Origin: Ooceraea biroi
Lineage: Eukaryota; Arthropoda; Insecta; Hymenoptera; Formicidae
Direction: 5' to 3'
Assembly (NCBI RefSeq): GCF_003672135.1
Contig: NC_039517.1
Span: 9,882,601-9,946,600, forward strand
Length of the DNA: 64,000 bases
Under the pieces are notes generated by a model. It had not been told where the DNA came from. It searched no databases and was given only the letters and a program-made list of their open reading frames with translations. Every line of letters starts with the position of its first letter. Positions within the stretch are counted from its first letter, which is position 1. The position numbers and the translations under genes are program-made. Below, piece after piece: positions 48,854-59,918 of this stretch.

Positions 48854-49860
48854 TAATGGAGCGACGCTGTTGCTCCTCGTGGCGTCGCCGGCTGGTCGGT
48901 TGCTCGTCGACGCGCGAGTCATTAAAAAATCAATCAATGACATTATCCCGCGATAATCCTCACGGGGGTGTCTCCTTGGGCACCGCGCGAGACGGATTCG
49001 CTCGGCCGATCGCTCGCGAATTTATCGTTATTCGTGGTTACTTCAGCTACCTCTCGCGCTCGTCGCACACGGAATCAACGAGCATACTTTACGAGGATCA
49101 TCGTCACCGCCTGTCGTCGCGTGGGGCGTCGATACACCTAGTCGGCGAGAGTATCCTCACATCACACTCCCGGAGCCACCGTTGCCACCATGTTGTCAAA
49201 TTAGACACATATGGGCCAGCGCAGTGACGTATATATCTAGATGAGCACTCGTATCCATTACTGGAGCAGAGAGAGAGGTTGGCAATTTAGGAAAGAGTGA
49301 GAGAGTCAAATTGTTCCTAGATCTTTTTCTCTCTGTCCTATAATATACACAAAATGTGGAAACATTAATCGTCGAGGTGTATAAAATAATATAAATATCG
49401 ATTTTATATTGAAATTCATTATTTTATTTTTAGTTGGTCTGTTCTTCATAGCTGCGGTGCTGAACTGGTGTAATAAGTTGGAGTGAGAAAAAATATATAC
49501 TTGTCTTACTTTAACGTCTTTAAGCCTCGTGTCCACGATGCTAGAAATCGATCCGAGATCTCGCTCCGAGAAATATGTGGCTCCATAAAAAGCTACAAGC
49601 TGATTGGCTACACAATTCTCGAGTCGAGATCTCGAATCGATTTCTAGTGGTGACTGCTCCGATAAACGATAAAACGCGATTGCTGCCAAATACAGATGAT
49701 CGTTGCGCGTCAGAAGAAATCCTAACCTATCATGATTGGAGTAGGGACGTCAATATGAAATCACGAAAGATATTTACAATCGGTCGCATCAGCTGACCCA
49801 CGATCAAGTTTTATAATTATTTTTGAGTGTTAGGTTCAGATATAGAGAAGTTCCGACGAA
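48854..49860. promoter_or_regulatory. Bidirectional promoter region of DNAJC16 and polymerase eta
   Basis: The two start codons are about 1 kb apart and point away from each other. The DNAJC16 side is CpG-rich; the polymerase side is AT-rich and includes the palindromic element 49541-49647, only about 200 bases before the polymerase start codon. No TATA box is obvious. Confidence 0.5.
49541..49647. mobile_element. Short foldback element in the shared promoter
   Basis: Arms of 31 bases (49541-49571 and 49617-49647) match at 28 positions as inverted copies, beginning CTAGAAATCGAT, and contain CGAGATCTCG, itself a palindrome. The loop is about 45 bases. I cannot define a target duplication, so it may be a MITE or a regulatory palindrome. 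Confidence 0.6.
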
Positions 49861-52800
49861 ATGGCGAGTCTGGGTAACAGAATCGTCGTCTTGATAGACA
49901 TGGACTGTTTCTTCTGTCAGGTCGAGACGAAGCTGCAACCACGGTACGAGGGAAAGCCGCTTGCCGTTGTGCAATATAATCAATGGGAAATGGGCGGGTA
50001 AATATATATATTATTTTAAATATAAATTTTATTTTTGGTCACTGTATCAATAATTGAACTTGTCATTTGAAAACACTTCTCATTTATTTCTAATATTTTA
50101 CGCAGTAATGGTCAACTTCTAATTTGACTAGAAAACTCATTATTGCCGCCGTAATCTTCTACACGTCTGAAAAATAATGCAGTTGACGTTACATTATTAT
50201 ATTTTTCATAAAATGAGTTATAAATTGACAATTCTGTTATTCTTCTAAATTTATATATGAATGTGTTTTTTTATTGACTGCAGGATAATAGCTGTTAATT
50301 ATGAGGCGCGAAGTTTCGGAGTAACTAGACACATGAGGGGCAAAGAAGCTAAAGAGAAATGTCCAGATATAGTTCTCGCCAGCGTGCCGTGTCTTCGTGG
50401 AAAAGCGGATACATCCAGGTAGCAGTTCGCTATTACAGTAAATTTTTATGAACATAACACACAAATTGTTTCTTTCGGTATGCTCGGATATCATTTCGAT
50501 TAAATATTAACTGTTTGACAATTGAATGTTTGAACACAGATATAGGAAAGCTGGTCGTCAGGTTATCGAAGTCCTAAGGAAACACTGCAACATGGTTGAA
50601 CGCGCCAGCGTTGATGAGGCGTATCTCGATTTAACGGATATTGTCGATGAGAAATTAGCCGCAAACGAAATTTCTTCGAAAGAAATGATGTCGTATCTCG
50701 CGAACACGTACGTTGTAGGATACTCGGAGGTCGATAAAAATGACGAAGGTGGTGCAAAAATATTATAATCGAATTGTACTTGCTTCGAAGATGGACAATT
50801 TTGAACGCGCACTATTTCAGATGACAGACGTCGAGGTTTGAAGACGTGGGTATTAGATAGCTTTAGCGAACTGCACGACGCTCGAGCACAAAAGCTCGCG
50901 ATAGCGGGCGTAATAGTGGAGGAGATAAGGGCTAGTATATATAGGGAAACTGGATTCAGATGTTCCGCCGGCATCGCGCAGAACAAAGTTAATAAAAATT
51001 ATATTTTTACCGTATTTTTCACGCATTTTCCTCACGTTTGCTGATTCGCGTCATTTAATTAATCGAACGGCTCGGTTACATAATTTGCAGATACTGGCCA
51101 AGTTAGCATGTGGATTGCACAAGCCAAATCGTCAAACGATTCTACCCGAGGCAGCGATTGCGAGTCTCTATTCGACACTCCCGGTAAGGAAGGTGCGAAA
51201 CCTCGGTGGGAAACTTGGTGACGTCGTGGTTGAGTCCCTCGGGTGCAACGTCATGAGCGATCTACGACAATATTCCTTGGAAAAGTTGCAAAAACAATTT
51301 GATGAAAAAACAGGGTACGAAGCTCTTAGGGTTTTGTGTGAAAGGTGATAAAGAATGAGATATGAGCGAGTGATAAGGAACTCTACGACGTATCTACTCG
51401 TAAGAGATATCGCTTTTTCTGAAGAAATCTCGTTCCTCTCAATTAGATTTTGCCTGATACTTTGATACTCAACTACGATTTTTCAGATTTTGGCTGTACA
51501 ATATCGCTCGAGGCGTAGACAATGAGCCTGTCAGCAACAGATTATTAGCAAAGTCCATCGGAGCTTGTAAAAAATTCCCCGGCAAGCAAGCCATAACTTC
51601 ACTGGAATTGGTGAGATAATTCAGTTCTATCATATCATATAAATAGAAGATTGCATAAATAAATGATCAATCATATAATAATAAATAAAAAAATAAATAG
51701 AAAATTGTATTAAAAAAGAGACTTATACTTGACGCACAGTTGAGACACTGGGCTGGAGATTTGGCTGCGGAGGTTTGCGAACGGCTCGAGGAGGACCTCG
51801 TGGAGAGTCAACGACGCGCGACGTTGCTCACAGTCTCCTATCACTACTACCAGAATAAAAGGACCGTGTCGCAGACGCGCTCGCTCGCTTTGAACTCGTA
51901 CAAACCCGAGAAGATGGCGAGTCAGTGCGTGGACGTTGTCACGAAGTCGACGCAGTGTCCTGTGGCGTACTTGGGCTTCGCTGCCAGCAAATTCGTGCCG
52001 TCGAAGGAGAGCGGCAGCTTCCTCAAATTTTTCAAGAATGCTAAATCGGAAAGGAGCAAAGTGAATTCTGAGGCGTGCAAATCGCTGGATGTCGTAGCTT
52101 CCTCCGTAGATTCAATGAATTCAGAAGCGACAGAAGCGAACACTCCCGCCATTATTAGCGAAAAGGATTCACCTGATGAGGAATCAATCAAGTCACAAAT
52201 CACAATGATGAGGAGAGGAAATAAGAAAACCGTCGAAAACTCGATCTTAAACACCAGCATGAAGAATTCGCCGACGTCGAAGAGAGTTTCCAAGCTGATG
52301 CAGGTGTGCAGCGAGCACGTTGAGGTCAAGTCGAAGAATAAACGTTTGTCGGGCTTGATAATAGACAATAACGATTTTCAAGATTCGTTCTTCATGAACG
52401 TGTATAAAACAAAGGGAAAGGAAGAACGCTCCAGCGAGGTCGAAGCCGCGGAGGAGCCGGAATGCGAGACAATCACGTCCACGGACACGGAGAGAGACGC
52501 GAGTGACGAGATCGTCGACGATCGTAGTTCGAATTTGTACGTACAAGAAAATTCGAAGCCTTCCACGAGCTATACGCCTACGCATGTAAGCAGCAACGAC
52601 GAACCTGCGAGGGAGAGTAACGAGACTCGCACGCGGGAACCCGTAGCGCGATTACGAGAGATCTTTCCAGACCTGAACGACATGGATCCCGAGGTGCTGT
52701 CCCTGTTGCCTGCCGACTTGCAGGAGGCAGCTAGGCCGTACAGACAGCCGCGCGACAAGAAGCAGGAGAGTGTCAGGGTTACTCGGGGAGGGAGAGGGAA

Positions 52801-53128
52801 GTCTGGCAAGTCCAAAGCCGCCGGCAAGAGCGGCAAGAGACGCAGCCCCCTGTACAATTTCCTGATCAAGACCGACTCGCGTGAGCACGACGTACCGTTG
52901 GAACGGTGCGCTGAGTGCGATCAGCTGATAGCCGTGACGAGGTTCAGCGAGCACGTGGACTTCCACGTGGCGCAGAATTTATACCGGGAGATCAACAAGC
53001 CCGCGTCGGGCGAGAAGAGGAAACTGGAGGATGCCGAGGCCGGTACTGCGACTTCAGTGAAGCGCCAGACGCCGGAGAAGTACAGGCACGACGGCGACTC
53101 GCGATCAATAACCACGTTTCTCTCGTAA
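49861..53128 (+). CDS. PolH: DNA polymerase eta (translesion Y-family polymerase)
   Basis: Seven exons: 49861-49997, 50284-50418, 50540-50748, 50821-50987, 51091-51344, 51487-51610, 51740-53128. Frame is continuous and gives 804 residues. Catalytic residues are visible in LIDMDCFFCQVE (first Asp) and ERASVDEAYLDLT (Asp-Glu pair). EARSFGVTRHMRGKEAKEKC is the finger region of polymerase eta; the little finger follows (SQTRSLALNSYKPEK). The long last exon has an unstructured linker and a UBZ zinc finger near residues 730-750 (CAECDQLIAVTRFSEHVDFH, C2H2-type). It ends in SITTFLS, a possible weak PCNA-binding motif. The enzyme copies past UV cyclobutane dimers. The donor of exon 3 is a non-ideal GTGGTG but is the one that keeps frame. 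PRMT3 lies downstream on the same strand. Confidence 0.95.
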
Positions 53129-53215
53129 TCGGCAGAGGCCGTCGAAGATTTTGTATGGGTTTTCGTAATTATCGCGTTTCGTCGGAATATTATTTACGGA
53201 AAGATTGTAAAAAGA

Positions 53216-54083
53216 CCCAGATAACATTATGTCGTCTTAAAGACGTCTAAAAGACGTCTTGTAAAACTATCAGAAGGACGTTGTTATGACGTCTTTGAGA
53301 CATCTTATGACCCGATTTATAACGTCTTTGGGATGTCTTTTCTGACGTATTTTCTGACGTCTTTGGGATGACATTTTATATGACGTCTTTGAGATGTCTT
53401 ATATAAGAATTATTAGGTCTGTTCTTTATTGCTGAACTCCCTGCACTGGGCTGCACTAGTTCAGAGTTTATCCTTTTCCTCCTAATATGGAGTAAAAAAG
53501 ATAAACTCTGAACTAGTGCAGCCTAGTGCAGGGAGTTCAGCAATAAAGAACAGACCTATTATTCTAATTAATAGATTAATAGGTTATAACATTCTGTCCT
53601 CTGGCCTCTGCCAGCTTCCTTGCCGATTTCAAAAAGTCTTAACTCTTGGAGAATTGGTTTGATTATCATTGACACATGGATTAGAAAGACGTTTTTATAA
53701 CGCGTTAGAAAGATGTCTTTACGACTGATACAAAATGTCATCGACAAAATGACATCCATAACTTAACGTATGTCATTTTGTCGATGACATTTTGTATCAG
53801 TCGTAAAGACATCTTTCTAAGACATTATAAAGACGTCTTTCTAATAAAGCCTTAAAGTCGTTTCTAAGACGTGTCTTAAGGACGACTTTCTGACAAAGTC
53901 TTAAAGACGTCTATCTTATAACGTCTTAAGGACGTCTTTCTAACAAAGTCATAAAGACATTTTTTTAAGACATCTTAAAGATATCTTTCTGATAATGAAT
54001 TTAAGACGTCTCTTTTACGACGTCTTAAGGACATCTTTCTGATATAGTCTTAAGACGTCATTTCGACATGCGTGTTATCTGGG
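53216..54083. mobile_element. Composite 868-base element with AGACGTCTT-type arrays and nested foldbacks
   Basis: Ends are inverted CCCAGATAAC and its complement, with TGTCG shared just inside. The interior is a degenerate array of units around AAGACGTCTTA in both orientations. Within it lie a foldback (53412-53560) and a perfect hairpin with 49-base arms and a 14-base loop (53707-53755 and 53770-53818, arm motif ACAAAATGTCATCGACAAAA). No protein is encoded. It lies 88 bases after the polymerase eta stop. A shorter element with a similar end and the same ACATC/GACGTC wording is at 59813-59918. Confidence 0.75.
53412..53560. mobile_element. Nested foldback MITE
   Basis: Near-perfect inverted arms of about 58 bases beginning AGGTCTGTTCTTTATTGCTG, flanked by ATTATT on both sides as a likely target duplication. 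The right arm contains AATAAA on the plus strand at 53542-53547. It sits inside the larger element at 53216-54083. Confidence 0.8.
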
Positions 54084-54167
54084 GAGTATTTTATATGTGT
54101 ATATATATTATATTTTGTATATTGTATAATTATAGGGAAATCGATTTAATTTATAAAATATATCTGT

Positions 54168-54173
54168 AATAAA
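54168..54173 (+). terminator. Candidate poly(A) signal downstream of polymerase eta
   Basis: AATAAA beyond the composite element. It would end a 3' untranslated region that includes the whole element, unless the hexamer at 53542-53547 is used first. Confidence 0.35.
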
Positions 54174-54406
54174 TCTATATTTACAAGTTAACATTTGTGA
54201 AAATGATACAATAATTTTGCATGGCAAAATTTTTATGTCTTATCATCTACCTTTTCATCAGCTCACTCGGTAACGTAGTAACGGGAACTAGGCATTATGA
54301 AAGGCTGACTGGCACAGTCGCTGACACGTGCTCGATCCGCGCGATCAGGCCTCTCCTGTAGCTGCTCCGAACCGATATCGCGGTCACGAAAGAAACGAAG
54401 CTTGCT

Positions 54407-55633
54407 ATGGCAGAATTAGGTAAAATATTAATGAAAAGTTTGCACGTTATGGCTAAATGATAGAAATTACAAGATTCGCTCGAAATATCGAGTAAAGGGG
54501 TTAATTTATGGAACATAAACAATGTATGTGCTTGTTGGTTTTTACTTCGAAATATTTGATTTTACAAGATGAGGGAGATTTTGTTTTATCATTATATAAA
54601 TACAATCTCTGTGTCTCTTTTCTGATTTAACGATTCGCACATCTCTGTCAATGTTTTCTCTTTTCCAGAACACAATGTTGACATGTTGAGTGACATTGAC
54701 AGCGAAGATGATTGGGAAGAAAATGGTGAGGAGCAGCAAAACATTCCATGTCTGTTTTGTACAGAAACCTCGTGCGGATTTCCCACCGCACTGCACCACA
54801 TTGAGACTCTTCACAAACTTAACTTCTGCGATTTTATAAGGAAACACATTCACGACACTTACTCCTACATCAAGTTAATCAATTTTATTCGCTGTAAGGA
54901 GGTAACATCCGAGCAGTTAAGCGCACTGCGCTTAGAAGCTTGGGACAAGGACGAGTACTTGCGTCCCGTTGTGGAGGATGATCCGTGGTTGATGTACGGC
55001 AAGTATAAAGAGCCTGTTAACATGACTTTTCTGTCTACAAGATTTATGCAAATTATATATTGACCTGTAACGTATTATTTCAATGAAGATGTCGAAGACC
55101 TCATCAGTATCAAGGATATGGATGAAGAGGAAGGAGGGATGAACAATCAAAATAATGATGGTGTTACTTCGGAAACGCAGTACGAGGATATGAAGAAAAC
55201 GATACGATCGCTGAAATCGCAGCTGAAGGAGAGTGAAATGACGTGCTTCCTAGTAAAACAGGTATAGATTAAGGGGAAGCTGGAGTTGCTAGTGAACTAT
55301 TTTTTCACTATAGCAATGGTAATTGCAGTTTCGAAAATTCTCTTTATTGCTTGTGCAGAATAAAAAATCCTTTTCCACAAATGAAGTATAGATAGAAAGA
55401 AAGTCCACTCTACAGGACTTTATATTCAAAATGGAAAAAAGTTAGAAAAGACAAATGCAAGTTTTTAACTTTTTTCCATTTTGAATATAAAGTCCTGTAG
55501 AGTGGACTTTCTTTCTATCTATACTTCATTTGTGGAAAAGGATTTTTTATTCTGCACAAGCAATAAAGAGAATTTTTGAAACTACAATTACCATCAGGAA
55601 GCAGTTCCCTAGTCACTCCAGCATCCCCTTAAT

Positions 55634-55668
<35 letters not shown>

Positions 55669-57220
55669 TATTTTTATATATTACAACATAAAAGACTCCT
55701 ATATTATTTTATTACAGCAAATGGAGGAGATAAGAGACAAAGCTCAGAAATTAATATTAGACGACGATTTAGATGGGAAAGAGAAGACTCTAGTCAATGC
55801 TAACAATCCCAACGCCGATGAAGGCTACTTTAATACGTACAGCCACTTCGCCATCCATCACGAAATGCTGACAGTGAGTTTCGAATGAATTAATTCTATC
55901 AGTCAGATGAGAAAACTGCATTTCCGATGAAAGAAATATCGCTGAAATCTTGTCAAAATAAATTGCTATAATAAATTTACACGAGAACGTAACGCACAAA
56001 ATGTTTTTCATCAGGATAAAGTACGCACGGAGAGCTACCGTGATGCATTATTAACGAATTCGAACAGATTCCAAAATTGCACAATGCTGGACGTTGGCTG
56101 CGGAACGGGTATTCTGTCGATGTTCGCGGCGAAGTCTGGCTGCCGCAAAGTTATCAGCGTCGATCAATCCGATGTGATATATCACGCGATGGACATAGTA
56201 AGGTACTCGTAATCGTTTTTTGTACATCTTGTAAGAGCTTCCAATTTCCAGTTTCATTTGGTGATTCAAAATCTCATTTGCAAGGAGTATATTAAAATAA
56301 TAAAATAAAATAATGAAATTTACCAATTTTAGAGAGAACAATCTCGATAATATAATCACATTGAAGAAGGGGCGTCTCGAGGACATCGATATAGGAGTCG
56401 AGAAGGTGGACGCGATAATATCCGAGTGGATGGGGTATTTCCTCTTGTTCGAGGGGATGCTCGATACAATCATTTACGCTAGGGACCACTATCTAGCACC
56501 CGGTGGAGTAATTCTTCCGAACAGGTGCACGATCACTATCGTGGGAAGCGGCGACACCAGTACGTGCTAGAGCTTCCGCTGTAACAATAACATCTCCTCG
56601 CGAGATACCACTCTTAAAGAATACGAATAATCGTGATTTATTTCACAGAGAGATATATCGATCTGGTCGACTATTGGTCGAACGTCTACGGCTTCAAGAT
56701 GAGCTGCATGAAGGCGGAGGTGGTGCGTGAACCGAGCATAGAGATCTGTAAGGTCGACGACTTGATAACAAGTACCGCCGAGATTCAAGCCTTCGACCTG
56801 TACAAAGTCACGATGGACTGCGTGAATTTCCGCTCGTCCTTCACGTTAAACGTGAAGAAGACGGGATCGTTGACCGCGATAATCGGTTACTTCGATATAT
56901 TCTTCGACCTGGAGAACCCAGTGCACTTCAGCACGGGACCCTATTCCACGCCGACCCACTGGAAGCAGACGGTGTTCTCTTTAAGCGAGCCTATTAGCAT
57001 AACCGAGGGTAAGTGACGCATTAAATCGATCCCCGCGAGCGAGATCGATGCAGAAAAATATTACCGTAGAAAATTCTGTCAGATTTAAGTCACATTTTGT
57101 GTTCTCCTAGGTGAAGTCCTGACCGGCACGTTGGTCTGCCGGAGACACGTGAAGGACATCCGAGGCTTAATGGTTACTATTCACATAAAGAATTTCTCCC
57201 AAGTGTATTATCTGGATTGA
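54407..57220 (+). CDS. PRMT3: Protein arginine N-methyltransferase 3
   Basis: Eight exons: 54407-54419, 54669-54998, 55089-55261, 55718-55873, 56015-56202, 56333-56559, 56649-57008, 57111-57220. Frame is continuous and gives 518 residues (human 531). The N-terminus is acidic (MLSDIDSEDDWEEN) and followed by the PRMT3 C2H2 zinc finger (CLFCTETSCGF to HHIETLH), which recruits ribosomal protein S2 in the family. The methyltransferase core has YFNTYSHFAIHHEML, S-adenosylmethionine motif LDVGCGTGILSMFAAKSG, the double-E loop SEWMGYFLLFEGM, and the C-terminal barrel with STPTHWKQ (THW loop). Product: asymmetric dimethylarginine, mainly on cytosolic ribosomal protein. Exon 2 ends at a GC donor (G|GCAAGT); unspliced, the frame meets a TGA at 55061. 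Joining restores DVEDL, matching the human protein. Confidence 0.94.
54999..55088 (+). other. PRMT3: GC-AG intron of PRMT3
   Basis: A 90-base intron with donor GCAAGT and acceptor ATGAAG. Retaining it would end the protein at TGA 55061-55063. Removing it joins WLMY to DVEDL in frame. Confidence 0.8.
55273..55628. mobile_element. Long foldback element with TTAA target sites in a PRMT3 intron
   Basis: 356 bases flanked by TTAA (55269-55272 and 55629-55632). Inverted arms are about 150 bases each and start GGGGAAGCTGGAGT / complement of GGGGATGCTGGAGT. The inner arm part (for example AGTCCACTCTACAGGACTTT and its complement) is perfect, around a short loop near 55450. It is likely a piggyBac-mobilised MITE. 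It has no coding capacity. Confidence 0.85.
55636..55664. repeat. CT dinucleotide repeat
   Basis: Pure CT run directly after the TTAA of the foldback element. Confidence 0.85.
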
Positions 57221-57273
57221 ACGTCGAACGTTGAATCTTCCGAGACGCGCGCAAACAATAGCCGTATGTGCCA

Positions 57274-57279
57274 AATAAA
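57274..57279 (+). terminator. Candidate poly(A) signal for PRMT3
   Basis: AATAAA 54 bases after the PRMT3 stop codon. Confidence 0.6.
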
Positions 57280-59812
57280 AATAGGGTCCAGCTGTTGATC
57301 TAACGAAGCTTCCGATCTTCGTTAGGTGTCGTTATACAGAGGACACGTCGCTTAAATTAAGCTTTACGAATTAAGCTTTTTCTCTCCATACAATTTAAAA
57401 TTTTCCATATATATATAGCGTAGGGATCCGTAATATTCGTTGGTGCAAACGGGTATGCGACCTTCGCGTTTACTCGCGTTTGGAGTAATTCAGCTGGCAA
57501 TTCAGCGCTGGAAGCATAGATGCAGAAATAATTTTTCATAATATATCGCTACGTTTTATCGCGCGTTCGTCTCATCTTTCCGCAACCAGGATTACGGCAG
57601 TTCGGCTAAAGTAAATTCGCCTTCGAACCTTCGTTACGCGGAGCGCAGTTACGGAGCGGAACGAGGTAATCGATCTAGCAGCTATTTACATTCGTGCCTT
57701 TTCGATAGTAGAGCGATTCGTATATCTCTTAAACCAATTTAATACACCACGTGTAAACTAGATTCTAAGAAATTTTGCATGACCGATATATATAGAGTTT
57801 TAATCTTTATAGTCCAACACTTGTCGCGTAAGTACAGTTCGCGTTACAGAAAGAAATTCCGCAGAGCTTAGAGTACAGACAACGATAGAATTTGTCCAAC
57901 TTTTATTAGATCGTTCAAAGGGATATTCGGCAATATTTCTTCGAAATTCCTCTCGATTCTTGTTGCTTCTAGGATTTTTCTCTTACAAAGTTTCATTAAT
58001 ATCTATCGATAGCGATTGGAGATTACTATTAATAGGTGATATATTATAATACTTCGATCGTCCGATATTAATATCTATTATACGAATTCTCCTGCCATTC
58101 TTCTTGCATGTGATACGTACAAGGACGCGTTACGGCCGAATTATCGGACGAATACATAGAAGATTGTTCTTGCTACCGAATTAAAATTACAATCAAACGA
58201 CTAATATGATTCTGTGATACGAGGGAATTAGCTATAGAACATTCATCGAGCGACATATCTCGCAGTCTATATACGAGAACGCGATACGCGCGTGCACTAT
58301 ACGCCTATCTTATCTCGTATGTATACGTATACATACAGCTTATTGCATAAGTACACAACCTGCTGAATTTTAATCCGGTATGAAGAAGCCGCATATAAGT
58401 GTGCCGAGTAATTGCGAACATCGATGATTTTATGAAATGTACGCAAATTGAAATAAATCTTTAGCATCTTCACGCTTGTGAAATTATTCACACTTGTGAC
58501 ATTTTCTCACACATGTACACAAGCCTGGTAGATATATGTTGACCTCCTCCCTTAAAAGTTTTTATATTTTATTTATGTGTAATTTTTTTCTCAAAACTAT
58601 CGAGTCTCCTTGTGAACACATCAGTAAAACTTTGAATGTTTTATTTATCTGTGCGACGTTCTCAAACCTGATAGCTTTTATCAAATATATCGACTACAGA
58701 ATCTTAATCCTCCGGTACTCGCAATATCCAATAGATACACGCTTCAATTCATTTTTTCCTAGTACAGTTGTTTATTCACACATTTGCCAATTTGTTCTTC
58801 ACTATTGTTTTACTTTAGTATCTGGTCTATTAGCCAAGTACTAATGAAGGTAAAAAATATTTCAAGAAGCAGAGGAAAATAAAGGGAAAATTAGTATATC
58901 TGAAAAATATTGCGACTACCGAAGAGTTAAATAAGCTGCAGAATGAAAACTTTTTAATTAAATTAAAACTTTTATCGCGGAAGAGAAGAATAATTATCAT
59001 AATTATCGCAATAATCTGAGATCGAAGTTTTCCATGTGGCGGCGTATAATTAAAGATTGCGTAATAACTCGAAAGGAGCGAGCATGCCGTCGGTCAGAGA
59101 TACACGGCAACGCGGGCGTTCACCGCTGACGGTGATGCGCCAGCCGTGATGTATTTGTCGGTGGCAAACTCATCGGGGAGGTACATCCGATATCGCGCCG
59201 CGCGAAATAGCGTACTCCAGCGCGAGTCCAGGATACCGGCATCGTGAAAGCGAGAGGAAACGAGCGAGCGGGCGTACGGTACGCGTATGTTTAACGTAAC
59301 TCTATCCAATAATGCACGTTCTGGCCTAGGGCAACCGAGTGTGCCTCCCTCATGCACTCGGCAAACACACACGGAAGGTAGGGCAGGACCGCGTATCGCG
59401 CGTGAACACATATGCTCACATTTGCAGACTAAATCTTTCTAAAAATATTCATTTATCCGCGTACCGTTGCGAGAGTGCTGCGGTATTCGCTCGCCGAGGG
59501 AAGAATTTTCCTCGCGAGGAGAATCCTGCTTTTCCCTGGAGAAAAACGCGCGTTGCGTCGATCGAACGAAATTTTAACTACTATTGTAAGGTTTTTTTAA
59601 CAGAAATTCATTCTATTAAAATGGAACAGAATATCTTTGAAATAAATCGGACGGTTAGCTGGACATTCCGATTGGATCGATGCGTATTTGAATTATGAAG
59701 GAAGCTGTTGAAATATTACGTCGTTGTGACTTTACGAGCAGTGAAATATTTGTTCATTAACACTTAAATCGCTTTGAAGGATTATATGTTCCGTGTGCAT
59801 ACAGAATCATAC

Positions 59813-59918
59813 CCCAGGCAGCACAAAAATCCAAAAGACATCGCAAGGATGTCTGAAGAACGTCTTTACGTCTTTTAGATATCTTTGCGATGTCTTTTGG
59901 ATTTTTGTTCTGTCTGGG
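59813..59918. mobile_element. Short foldback MITE, CCCAG family
   Basis: 106 bases; ends CCCAGGCAGCACAAAAATCC and the complement of CCCAGACAGAACAAAAATCC, with arms continuing through AAAAGACATCGCAA. Its end (CCCAG) and AGACATC/GACGTC content tie it to the larger element at 53216-54083. Confidence 0.75.

Noticed and set aside
55011..55063. TGA at 55061 as the true end of a short PRMT3-like gene
   Set aside because: A GC-AG intron removes it and restores family sequence (DVEDL) with correct phase into the methyltransferase exons.
58536..58844. 102-codon hydrophobic frame
   Set aside because: AT-rich sequence gives hydrophobic chance frames. No homology or promoter context was seen.
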